The notes under the pieces were generated by a model, which was not told where the DNA came from, did not search any database, and saw nothing but the letters and a program-made list of their open reading frames with translations. Shown in pieces: positions 24,345-32,379 of a stretch of 64,000 nucleotides of DNA. The position numbers and the translations under genes are program-made. The stretch is taken from positions 172,752-236,751 of IMG/VR virus record IMGVR_UViG_3300032053_000002. The stretch is one strand, 5' to 3'. Origin of the DNA: a virus. Numbering within the stretch: position 1 is the stretch's first letter; each line of letters starts with the position of its first letter.

Positions 24345-25781
24345 TCATAATTCAAAAAACTTAATAGATTTTTTAGATTCCATTGCAATAGTAGATGTGA
24401 ATGGTTTAATATAAACTTTAACGTCTTTAATCATTTCACGAAATTTATCTTTATCCTTTTCCTGAATAAAATAATTTGTGAATCTAGAGTCTGGATTATC
24501 CTTGACTCCATGCTGCAATAACCAACGGCGAGTCCATTGCCAGGCAGAATTTTCGCTCATTACGTCGCTCGTTTGAGAAATAATGTCTTTTTTATATCCT
24601 ATCCCATTTAAAATATAATAAATCCAATCGTTTCCGTATTTTGTATCTTGGATGGTTTTGGAATAAAAAGTTTCATTCATCGCGTTGTGAAGATTTTGTT
24701 TAAATTGGGTTTCAAAATCCGCCAATTTCCATTTAAACATTGGTGGAACGGTTTTAACTAATTGCTCAAATTCGTCTTTTGTTTTAAAGAAAAATGGGTA
24801 ATCAACTCCCAAAATTCTTTCCAGAGTTGGGTGACGATATACTATAACTGGTTTGTTTAATCTAACTCCGTCTTGTGATGATAAATTCCAGGTTGCGTAA
24901 CCACTGACAAAACAAACTGACGCCAGACTATTCTCTATTAAATATCTATATTGCGAAAATTTTAAGTTTCTGGCGACCAGTTCTTTTGGAGCCCTAATGT
25001 CAGTGCACCAGACAATATATTCACCGCTATTCCGAAGATTTTCAGTATATTCCATCATCATATCCCAGCCGGTTGATTTATTCCATCGGTGATTGAATAC
25101 CAGTATTTTTTTATTTGTCGGAAAGTCTGATATCGGTTCAGATGGAGGAAAATCGTCCGAACTTAACGGCATACATTCAACTTTTTTCATCAAATTATCA
25201 ATATTTAATCCAACAACCATATCTTTTCTAAAGTTTTTTTCATAATACAATGGAGATTGTTCCGTATGAAAAAACGCCTTATCGGCAATATTTATTGCTT
25301 CCAGTTGTCGCATAAATGTTGGTGGAACTTGAGAAGAACCGCGAGAAGACGGATTATCTACCCAGTGAAAGAATAAAAATCTATCAACGATTTCGCCGTA
25401 TCTTTTTTCCGACAGAGAAGTCATTATATCCAACATTACTTCTGATTGATGGTTAAAAATAAAATCAAAATCTATTTGCCGTAAATCTATATGTTTTCTA
25501 AATGCGAGAAAATCATAGTGGGTGCGATTCACCACTGCATTTTTTACATACTCAAAAGGAATATACGTAACGTTTTTTCGTTGGTCGTATCCGTCAAGTT
25601 TATTTATTTTCGGAACAATTACGTAGTGATGACAGAACGGCAGAAAATTAATTGTTTTTTCTAAAACTTTATAGTTTGAATCGGATTGATGCAAAAATGT
25701 TCCGTCCGGACTAAATTTTACTGGCGCAGAATAGTGAAGTATTCTCATTCCGTACAATGGGTGGTCAATATAATTTTCCAT
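24345..25781 (-). CDS. GT-B glycosyltransferase, paralogue of the 32.4-33.9 kb gene
   Basis: A 478-residue GT-B enzyme. I use the ATG at 25779-25781, three bases after the upstream stop, rather than the GTG 15 bases earlier. KKILVFNHRWNKSTGWDMMM marks the start of the donor domain, and ASVCFVSGYATWNLSSQDGV resembles the nucleotide-sugar loop. The same architecture and several motifs (SNYKVLEKTINFLP, FLFFHW, NHRWN) recur in the protein at 32380-33906, so the two arose by duplication. It may have a different donor or acceptor from its copy. Confidence 0.75.
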   Translation of the reverse strand: MENYIDHPLYGMRILHYSAPVKFSPDGTFLHQSDSNYKVLEKTINFLPFCHHYVIVPKINKLDGYDQRKNVTYIPFEYVKNAVVNRTHYDFLAFRKHIDLRQIDFDFIFNHQSEVMLDIMTSLSEKRYGEIVDRFLFFHWVDNPSSRGSSQVPPTFMRQLEAINIADKAFFHTEQSPLYYEKNFRKDMVVGLNIDNLMKKVECMPLSSDDFPPSEPISDFPTNKKILVFNHRWNKSTGWDMMMEYTENLRNSGEYIVWCTDIRAPKELVARNLKFSQYRYLIENSLASVCFVSGYATWNLSSQDGVRLNKPVIVYRHPTLERILGVDYPFFFKTKDEFEQLVKTVPPMFKWKLADFETQFKQNLHNAMNETFYSKTIQDTKYGNDWIYYILNGIGYKKDIISQTSDVMSENSAWQWTRRWLLQHGVKDNPDSRFTNYFIQEKDKDKFREMIKDVKVYIKPFTSTIAMESKKSIKFFEL

Positions 25782-25783
25782 AA

Positions 25784-26179
25784 TTATTTTGCCCACATGC
25801 CACTTTTAACAACTCTTGCAATTTTAGAATAAACTGCTAAATCGCGATAACTATCTTCTACAGATTCATTATTTGCTTCCAATGTTTCTTTTATCAGAAT
25901 AATATTAAACAATCTTTGCATCTTGTCATTGCATCGAAACCAAATCCCTTCTAAACTCACCATTATTTCCTTTATTGTTTTTAATTGGGTTCCGACCGCA
26001 ATATTCCCAGTTCCATAATCGCTTTGTTTTTTACAGAACACAATATACTCTTCTAAAAGATAATGCTTGAAAGACGATGTTGTTTGCGGATAGTTTTTTT
26101 CCATTGTTTGTATTACTTCAATGTCTTTTTCAGACAATTCTGTTAATAAATTTAATTCGTATTTTTTTTCTTCGCCCAT
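25784..26179 (-). CDS. Nmad1/DUF1599-like nucleotide-modification protein
   Basis: A 131-residue all-helical protein. KKQSDYGTGNIAVGTQLKT, then GIWFRCNDKMQRLFNIILIK and NESVEDSYRDLAVYSKIARV match the DUF1599 family (nucleotide modification associated domain 1), seen with modified-base or nucleotide-pool genes in phages. The DY-GxxN and E-D-x-x-x-D patterns resemble MazG-type metal-binding helices, so a pyrophosphatase or base-modification adaptor role is possible. The gene lies between the clamp-loader gene and a glycosyltransferase. Confidence 0.65.
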   Translation of the reverse strand: MGEEKKYELNLLTELSEKDIEVIQTMEKNYPQTTSSFKHYLLEEYIVFCKKQSDYGTGNIAVGTQLKTIKEIMVSLEGIWFRCNDKMQRLFNIILIKETLEANNESVEDSYRDLAVYSKIARVVKSGMWAK

Positions 26180-26180
26180 A

Positions 26181-26720
26181 TTAACTCCTAGTTTTTAATA
26201 AATTTTTTATTTCTTCTTCAGTCTTTGCATACATTTTACATATTTTTATGAGACTCTCTTTTAAAACGTCGGCAGAGAAAAATATCATTAAATAGTCGGT
26301 CGCATCTCGTTTTGATATCTGATAGTGATGCGCGATTAATTCTAATAACTCATTGTTAAATCTTTTTTCTTTTTTTCCTTTGACGTATTTTAAAAATGTT
26401 CTGCCCTTTGGAATTATATTCCCATAGATTTTATACAACGCCTCAGGCGAAACATCATAACTTATTTTTTGAATCATGCTTACGATAGATAGCCAATCGG
26501 GGTTCATTGACAGATACCTATTTATCATATATGTAGAAAATGTTTTCCTGTCAGATTCCGATAAATTATCAAAATATTCCTTATCGTACTTATGTTCCGT
26601 AATATATTTGAGATGGTCGAAAAGAGTTATGGATTTTATTTTTTCGGCTTCATCTTTCGCCTTTTCAATAGGAAATTCTATCGGCAAATCCTCTACGATA
26701 AAAAAATCTCTATTCTTCAT
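26181..26720 (-). CDS. 62: clamp loader small subunit (gp62-like)
   Basis: A 179-residue protein that follows T4 gp62, the small subunit of the sliding-clamp loader. FDHLKYITEHKYDKEY, DRKTFSTYMINRYLSMNPDW and GRTFLKYVKGKKEKR are the recognisable segments, and the helical C-terminus (KEEI-type repeats ending IKNLLKTRS) closes the subunit. It overlaps the gp26.9 kb zinc-ribbon gene by 11 bases. gp44 lies 560 bases upstream on the same strand, with gp45 and gp43 beyond it, the normal T4 order with small genes inserted. Confidence 0.85.
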   Translation of the reverse strand: MKNRDFFIVEDLPIEFPIEKAKDEAEKIKSITLFDHLKYITEHKYDKEYFDNLSESDRKTFSTYMINRYLSMNPDWLSIVSMIQKISYDVSPEALYKIYGNIIPKGRTFLKYVKGKKEKRFNNELLELIAHHYQISKRDATDYLMIFFSADVLKESLIKICKMYAKTEEEIKNLLKTRS

Positions 26721-26982
26721 CTATTAAATTTCCGCCAAATTCTTTTGGAACCGCTCCGCAATTTGTGCAGGAAAAAACTTGAACGGGAACAACCGCTTCT
26801 TTTCCAACCGGCGACTGTAACGCACTTACTTTTTTAATTATGTAGAAAACTTGAAAAAGATTGTGCCCACACTGGCATTTAAATGTGGTTAGATCTTTAA
26901 CATTTACATTTAATCTTAATTGTTCATTCGCACCCATTGACGGGTCATCTCCACCCGGAGTGAAAATCATTTTGTCGGCCAT
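26710..26982 (-). CDS. zinc-ribbon phage protein, 90 aa
   Basis: A 90-residue protein with CQCG near residue 36 and CTNCGA near residue 72, a zinc ribbon with a beta-rich insertion. The opening (MADKMIFTPGGDDPSMGA) is flexible. It is inserted between gp44 and gp62 homologues, a location that often holds small co-translated proteins in T4-like phages. It may contact replication proteins or nucleic acid. Function unknown. Confidence 0.55.
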   Translation of the reverse strand: MADKMIFTPGGDDPSMGANEQLRLNVNVKDLTTFKCQCGHNLFQVFYIIKKVSALQSPVGKEAVVPVQVFSCTNCGAVPKEFGGNLIDEE

Positions 26983-26996
26983 TTTTATTCTCCTTA

Positions 26997-27275
26997 CTAT
27001 TTATTATTTTCGCCAATCGCAGTTCCTTGTGACATATTATTCGATATTAAAGGAATCGATCCGATTGGAACGTATTGTTTCAATTTATTATGCAATAATT
27101 CATAAACTTCTTCTGGTATTGATAAGTTGTATACTACAGGTGTCATATACTCTCGAACATCAATGCCATTTCTCACCGCGATATAAAAATCCATTTTGCA
27201 ATCCATTTTTTGCTCTTCGCTCTTCAAAACCGCCTCTTTGGATATTCGTATCGGGATTAAATAAAAATTTAACAT
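26997..27275 (-). CDS. hypothetical protein, 92 aa
   Basis: The start is the ATG at 27273-27275 behind GGAG; an earlier in-frame start would lie inside the clamp-loader gene. The protein opens with LNFYLIPIRISKEAVLKSEE, a short strand and helix, and ends in a polar tail (ISNNMSQGTAIGENNK). It lies directly after gp44. No family recognised. Confidence 0.5.
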   Translation of the reverse strand: MLNFYLIPIRISKEAVLKSEEQKMDCKMDFYIAVRNGIDVREYMTPVVYNLSIPEEVYELLHNKLKQYVPIGSIPLISNNMSQGTAIGENNK

Positions 27276-27276
27276 A

Positions 27277-28203
27277 TTACTCTCCAAATTCATTTATTAG
27301 TGTTATTAACGTGCCCATAAAACAAATTTCTTTGTCTACGCTCATGAAATCATTTTGAATGCCATTGGCGAGTATTAAAATAGAATTCGCAACATTATTT
27401 GGAGCAAACTCGTCAATCTTATCATACAGAAATCTATAAACTTCGATGAAATCGTTTATATGATTATCCGCAACCAATTGCCTTACACTTCTAAATATGT
27501 CTTTCTTGTTTTTTCCTTTTAAAATCTCTAGAAGTTTAAGTCTAAAATCCGACTCAATTATTTGCGCTCTATCAACTTTTAATTCACCGTTCATACAATT
27601 CATTTGCGCAGAATTTATTAATTGTCTTATATCAGGATATGTTGCGTCAACCAATACCTTAATGTCCGCTACATCAAATTTTATATTTTCCGCCTTCAAT
27701 ATATTTCCCAATCGTACTGCAACATCCTTTCTCGTTGGCGGCACAATTTGATAAATCTGGCATCTTGAAATTATCGGATCGATTATTTTTTCATGGTAAT
27801 TCGCGGTTAAAATAAATCTAGTTGTTCGCGAAAAAGTTTCCATTAAATTTCTCAATGCCGCTTGCCCGGAAGGGGAAATAAAATCGCACTCATCCAAAAT
27901 AATTATTTTAAGCGACTTGAACCCCACACTCGATGCGAATCCCTTAATTTTATTTCTAACGGTTTCGACCGAGTTTTCATCCGACGCATTAACATACATT
28001 ACGTCAGATACAGTGTTTTCCGCGATAATTTTCGCCAGTGAAGTTTTCCCAGTTCCCTGTTTGCCATAAAAAAGTAAATGCGGTGGATCGTTTTCCTTAA
28101 TATATTGCGCAACTTTTTTCTTCACGTGGTCGTTTCCGACATATTCTTCCAGATTTGTTGGTCTATATTTTTCAACCCAGATTGTGTGTTCTTTTTTTAT
28201 CAT
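27277..28203 (-). CDS. 44: clamp loader ATPase (gp44-like)
   Basis: A 308-residue RFC-type AAA+ ATPase like T4 gp44. FYGKQGTGKTSLAKII is Walker A near residue 45, IIILDECDFIS the DExx Walker B, RFILTANYHEKI the sensor 1 strand, and DPIISRCQ the SRC arginine-finger motif. With gp62 it opens the gp45 ring and loads it on primer ends. AAGGA precedes the ATG. It is preceded by gp45 and gp43 on the same message, so the replisome core is co-expressed. Confidence 0.95.
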   Translation of the reverse strand: MIKKEHTIWVEKYRPTNLEEYVGNDHVKKKVAQYIKENDPPHLLFYGKQGTGKTSLAKIIAENTVSDVMYVNASDENSVETVRNKIKGFASSVGFKSLKIIILDECDFISPSGQAALRNLMETFSRTTRFILTANYHEKIIDPIISRCQIYQIVPPTRKDVAVRLGNILKAENIKFDVADIKVLVDATYPDIRQLINSAQMNCMNGELKVDRAQIIESDFRLKLLEILKGKNKKDIFRSVRQLVADNHINDFIEVYRFLYDKIDEFAPNNVANSILILANGIQNDFMSVDKEICFMGTLITLINEFGE

Positions 28204-28214
28204 GTGCGTATTCC

Positions 28215-28970
28215 TTAATTGGAAAAGTCAGTATCAGCTTCAACAATATAATACTTGGCGGTATAATTGTCGCCTTCGAAGGCGACAAACCCTAATCCTT
28301 CAGAACTAATCTTAAAAACCGCTTTTTTAGCACCTTTGTTAGCGGAAAAAATTTCTTTAATATAATCCGCGTTATATGATATTGTTTTGTCTACTGAATT
28401 TATTTCATTGACTTTGACATCCAAAAATGCTCGATTGGTATTTATCGATGAATATCCCAATACGAGTTTATATTCCCCGTCTCGATTTTTCAAAAGCGTC
28501 GCGATCTTGGTTTCGGAAAAAACACCTTTTACTTTAATGTAGTCGTTCATAAACTCTTTCGTTAAACCGATTTCCAAATCATATGGCGGTTCATCCTTTA
28601 ACCCCTTTGGTTTTGGAATAACCAATAAATCAGACAACATATAATTTAATTGCTGTTTTTTATCTCTCATTTGCACAGACACGTATTTTTCTTCTCCACT
28701 CTCATTAATATTTTGCAAATCGAGTTCGAATTCGTCGTCCATCAAAGACAAAAATTTTGAAAGTAGGCCGGAATTCAATATTCCTATTTTAGTATCTATC
28801 CCAGTAAATCCGGCCTTATTCACGACAACTTCTCCCATGAGAGATTTATCTTCAGTAATTATTTTCGTGCTCAACGTGTCTTCTGAAATATCCCACGCAG
28901 CTGCCTCAACCGTTCCGCTTAGATAATATTTTTCAATAAAATCAAGCAAATATGACTTCTTCATTTTCAT
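28215..28970 (-). CDS. 45: sliding clamp (gp45-like)
   Basis: A 251-residue processivity clamp. KKSYLLDFIEKYYLSGTVEA at the start, LGYSSINTNRAFLDVKVNEI in the middle and a beta-rich end (VFKISSEGLGFVAFEGDNYT) fit the T4 gp45 layout. The monomer is somewhat longer than T4 gp45 (about 228 residues). Besides holding gp43, gp45 in T4 activates late transcription, so this gene is central to late timing. AAGGAG precedes the ATG. A 22-base palindrome lies inside its coding region. Confidence 0.88.
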   Translation of the reverse strand: MKMKKSYLLDFIEKYYLSGTVEAAAWDISEDTLSTKIITEDKSLMGEVVVNKAGFTGIDTKIGILNSGLLSKFLSLMDDEFELDLQNINESGEEKYVSVQMRDKKQQLNYMLSDLLVIPKPKGLKDEPPYDLEIGLTKEFMNDYIKVKGVFSETKIATLLKNRDGEYKLVLGYSSINTNRAFLDVKVNEINSVDKTISYNADYIKEIFSANKGAKKAVFKISSEGLGFVAFEGDNYTAKYYIVEADTDFSN

Positions 28971-28992
28971 AATCTTACTCCTTTTATGTTAG

Positions 28993-31530
28993 TTAAAAAT
29001 CAAAATATTTATTTATCGCACTTCTTTGAAATGTCGGCATTTCCCAATTAACCGCTTTATAACAATCTTCTATTTTTGACTTTAAAATTCGCTCAAAGAT
29101 TTTTTCTCTGTCTATGTATTTTCTCGCGAATTCCAAAACTTCTATTGGGTCGTCATATCCTCGAATGGCGAGTCCATCCATACCGAATTCATTTTCTTTT
29201 AAATACATCCAACGTATTTTTTCGCCAGATTTTATTGGAGAAAATTTATTACGTAACTTGTAATAATCCAACAATTCATTGTGACTAACCGCCGCCTTAA
29301 CATGAGCGGGAGTAGCTTTAATCCAATTTCCAAATGTCTTATTATTTGTTTTTTTATAGGTTTCAAATTTTGATACATTTTTTACAGAAGTTGGAACCGC
29401 AATTTCTTCTATTTTCACATTTTTGATCATCTCTTTAAAATCCAAAACTTTTTTATCAATTATATCTCGGTCAATATTTTTTAACATATCGCTGAGAAGT
29501 ATAGTTAAAAAGTTTTTGAACGCGTTTGGAAAATTGGAACGAACAACATCCAATCCTTTATAGTCTATTTCATCGGTTATTACGCCCTTGTCATAAATAA
29601 CCCACAGCGCATATCTTTTTTTAGTTATCCATATTCCGCTCTTCGCGATTATTTCTCTTTTTACGTCAAACCTATGAGAATCAACATTTAAAAAGTTTTT
29701 TCCAAACAACTTGAAAGAATTATTCAAAAAATCTTGAACCTGTATTGTTATTTTAGAAATATGTTCCGTCATCTGCACGTCATCATTGGTGTCCACTTCC
29801 GGATATATTTTTTCTATTAATGGTTTTGCTGGGCAAAAAATAGAATCGGTGTCCATATAAATCACGTAATCTTTATGGCTTTCCATAATTTTGTTGTAAT
29901 AATGATTTGTCATTAACTCCGTATATTTTATTAGACTAACTCCCGTTGTGGTGACCGCTTCTGCATTGGCGAGATCATAAAATCTAAAACTTGGCAGTCC
30001 CAAAACACCGTAAACAGAATTTAACATAACCTTTGCAATGGTTCTTCGTCTTTTATAGTATCGTGATTTTTCCTTGTCGCCTTTATTTCCATATTCTTTC
30101 ATTAACGAGTCATAAATATTTTTATCCTTATTCCATTCTTCTAATATTTTTGGAATGATACCGATTTTGTCTTTTCTATAAACTACACCGTTAGAAGATA
30201 TACAAAATCCATATTTTTCTAAAGTTTCTTGAAGTTCGTCGCCAGTAAATTGATAATCTTTACCTAGCATATTTGCCGTGTATGAAACGGACTTATCTTT
30301 TAGATGAACAGAAGAGTCCCAATTTTCAACTTTTCCAACTTTAGTTTCTGGCGAAATATTTAATGTCAATACAATTGATGGGTATAGAGAAGTAAAATCT
30401 AGATCGTAAATCCATTCATATTTAGCAGTTTCCGGAGATTTTACGTACGCACCAGAAAATCTTACGTCGGTATCACTCATCAACTTTCTATTTTCTGGAT
30501 TTTTATTTGGAGCGACCAACTTATGATGCTTCATATAAGTCAATATCGCACCCTCTATCCACCGACTAGAATAAAATATATCTTCATACGGAACGTGACC
30601 TTTGTGGCAAATACCCTGAACTAAATCTATGAAATTTAATTTTTGATCTAGTTTAACCACTAATTTTGTGTCCACCAGAGAATATTCAATAAACTTGTTT
30701 ATATCGTCTTTTCTCAGTTTACCAAAGTTTCCATCGTATTTTACTTTCCCTTCTCCTAATTCGAGGCGAGAAATAAAATCCAAACTATACGATGAACGTT
30801 CTTTATACGCATAATTTCTATACAGTGGGAGATAATCCAGACACGACACCCCCGCAATAAAATATCTTCTTCGGTTTTCGTTATAAAAAATAATCCCAAT
30901 GGGACTTAATTTTCTTGCATAATTTTCGCCCAACACTTTTAACAGACGATGATATAAATATGGAACATCAAAATTATCTATGTTCCACCCAGTAATAATC
31001 GTCGGGTGAATCTCTTCCCACTTTTGCAGAAATGCTAATAAAAGGTCTTCTTCGTTAGCAAATGAAATAATTTCTTCGTTTTCACGACGATATTGTTGTA
31101 TTGTATTTTCATCGTCCAAAACATAAACAAAATAATCATCGGAGATCTGGTCGTATATGGAAATGGCGGTGATTTTATTTTCCGCTTTTCTAATGTCGGG
31201 TAGACTAAATTCGGTTTCTACTTCAATATCAAAAAATAAAATTCGATGGCCGGTGGAAATATCATCACTTTCATAATATAAATCAACTAAAATTCTAGTT
31301 TCAGACGACACATCCGATTCAAATATCTTTCCCTTTTCCGCATCCCACTTTGTCCACGAGTGTACCTTACTAACTTTTTGTCCGTAGATTGTTTCGTAAT
31401 CACCGACGTCGCCCAATTTATATGCATAATTGATAAAATCAAACTGTTTATAACCCAATTTGTCATCCCAAATATGCGCTATACTTTTTCCGAATGTCGG
31501 TGTTCTTTGAATAAAAATGTTTTGATAAAT
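28993..31530 (-). CDS. 43: family B DNA polymerase (gp43-like), probable ATT start
   Basis: The replicative DNA polymerase, about 845 residues with a 3'-5' exonuclease domain (FFDIEVE) and polymerase motifs A (DLDFTSLYPSIV), B (KVMLNSVYGVLG) and C (YMDTDSIF). No ATG, GTG or TTG stands near a ribosome site at the 5' end. The TTG at 31456-31458 lacks one and would remove TPTFGKSIAHIWDDK, which reads as genuine gp43 N-terminus. An ATT at 31528-31530 lies nine bases after a perfect AGGAGG and extends the frame to IYQNIFIQR. I take that ATT as the start. The GIY-YIG gene ends inside this ribosome site. Confidence 0.9.
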   Translation of the reverse strand: MYQNIFIQRTPTFGKSIAHIWDDKLGYKQFDFINYAYKLGDVGDYETIYGQKVSKVHSWTKWDAEKGKIFESDVSSETRILVDLYYESDDISTGHRILFFDIEVETEFSLPDIRKAENKITAISIYDQISDDYFVYVLDDENTIQQYRRENEEIISFANEEDLLLAFLQKWEEIHPTIITGWNIDNFDVPYLYHRLLKVLGENYARKLSPIGIIFYNENRRRYFIAGVSCLDYLPLYRNYAYKERSSYSLDFISRLELGEGKVKYDGNFGKLRKDDINKFIEYSLVDTKLVVKLDQKLNFIDLVQGICHKGHVPYEDIFYSSRWIEGAILTYMKHHKLVAPNKNPENRKLMSDTDVRFSGAYVKSPETAKYEWIYDLDFTSLYPSIVLTLNISPETKVGKVENWDSSVHLKDKSVSYTANMLGKDYQFTGDELQETLEKYGFCISSNGVVYRKDKIGIIPKILEEWNKDKNIYDSLMKEYGNKGDKEKSRYYKRRRTIAKVMLNSVYGVLGLPSFRFYDLANAEAVTTTGVSLIKYTELMTNHYYNKIMESHKDYVIYMDTDSIFCPAKPLIEKIYPEVDTNDDVQMTEHISKITIQVQDFLNNSFKLFGKNFLNVDSHRFDVKREIIAKSGIWITKKRYALWVIYDKGVITDEIDYKGLDVVRSNFPNAFKNFLTILLSDMLKNIDRDIIDKKVLDFKEMIKNVKIEEIAVPTSVKNVSKFETYKKTNNKTFGNWIKATPAHVKAAVSHNELLDYYKLRNKFSPIKSGEKIRWMYLKENEFGMDGLAIRGYDDPIEVLEFARKYIDREKIFERILKSKIEDCYKAVNWEMPTFQRSAINKYFDF

Positions 31531-31543
31531 TTTTAGTATCCTC

Positions 31544-32128
31544 CTATTTTTTTAATTTACAATTATCTAAGTGCCATCTATATAAATTCTGGATTGTCAT
31601 TTTCTTGTGACAATGGAGACATTCTCCCAATTTATTATGTTTGCCTTTATTTGATTCTGAAATTTTCTTTTTATGTGTATTTGACTTTGGCGCTTTTAAC
31701 CATTCATAAGAATATTTTCCGTTTTTATGACTTCTCTTTAGCCAATCCGAAAAAGTTGGTCTGGCCTGTCCCCTACATTTACTCGGTTTTCCTTTTAATG
31801 CGTCCGATTTTCGCTTAAGCCATTGTATATATTTTGTTTTTGTATATCCCATTCGCGTATTTCCACCATCCCCACCTTCAGATATATTATAACCCAATTT
31901 TATTGTATTTAATTTTTTTATCCAAAATATTTCACGCTTATTTAAATTTGCAATAGAATTACAAGATTCAACTATTTCTTTTTTGAAATTTTCTATACCA
32001 TATTTTTTAATGGCTTTTTTCAGATATATCCCAGACCCCAAATATTCAGAACTTTTTTCTTCCGACGATTTACATTTTCCAATATATACTTTTCCATTTA
32101 TTAAATTGGTGGTTTTATAGATATACAC
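31544..32128 (-). CDS. GIY-YIG homing endonuclease
   Basis: A 194-residue free-standing endonuclease, GTG start behind GGAG. MYIYKTTNLINGKVYIGK holds the GIY-YIG strands, SEYLGSGIYLKKAIKKYG the following helix with the conserved tyrosine and Arg/Lys residues, and EIFWIKKLNT a glutamate in the catalytic position. The C-terminal half has repeated KKKISESNKGK-type modules and a CLHCHKK zinc finger that would recognise the DNA target. It abuts gp43, whose sequence it probably cuts in competing phages. Its stop codon runs into the gp43 ribosome site. Confidence 0.9.
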   Translation of the reverse strand: MYIYKTTNLINGKVYIGKCKSSEEKSSEYLGSGIYLKKAIKKYGIENFKKEIVESCNSIANLNKREIFWIKKLNTIKLGYNISEGGDGGNTRMGYTKTKYIQWLKRKSDALKGKPSKCRGQARPTFSDWLKRSHKNGKYSYEWLKAPKSNTHKKKISESNKGKHNKLGECLHCHKKMTIQNLYRWHLDNCKLKK

Positions 32129-32240
32129 AATTCTCCTATTACGAAATACACATTAGGATTCCGCCCCCCCCGTTTTTAGATTTTCTTTATGCATAAAGAT
32201 TAAATCAAGTTAAAAGATTTAAGTTAAAACCATTATTCAT

Positions 32241-32269
32241 ATTATACTAAACTATTTAATAAAAGTTCC
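32241..32269 (-). promoter_or_regulatory. middle-type promoter motif, copy 1 (upstream of GIY-YIG/gp43)
   Basis: On the minus strand GGAACTTTT is followed, after 14 bases, by AGTATAAT. The TATAAT is a good -10, and the GGAACTTTT box is centred near -31, where T4 middle promoters carry the MotA box. The same motif with identical spacing occurs at two other gaps. It overlaps the end of a tiny membrane-protein gene. Confidence 0.6.
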
Positions 32270-32375
32270 ATTTTTTCTTTTTTTTATTGTCGCGAATCAT
32301 CCATATTATAGCGATAATCGCGATTATCGCCATCAAATAGCCAATACCGGCAATAATTGCCCAAAGATTTTCCAT
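32256..32375 (-). CDS. tiny single-pass membrane protein, 39 aa
   Basis: A 39-residue protein with GGAG seven bases before its ATG (32373-32375). Residues 5-27 are a hydrophobic membrane segment rich in Ile, Ala and Gly (LWAIIAGIGYLMAIIAII and beyond), followed by a basic cytoplasmic tail (IRDNKKKKKW). The positive tail on the inside predicts an N-out, C-in topology. Short phage proteins of this kind can serve as lysis regulators or superinfection proteins, but nothing identifies the role. The stop falls within the downstream promoter motif. Confidence 0.6.
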   Translation of the reverse strand: MENLWAIIAGIGYLMAIIAIIAIIWMIRDNKKKKKWNFY

Positions 32376-32379
32376 ATGA

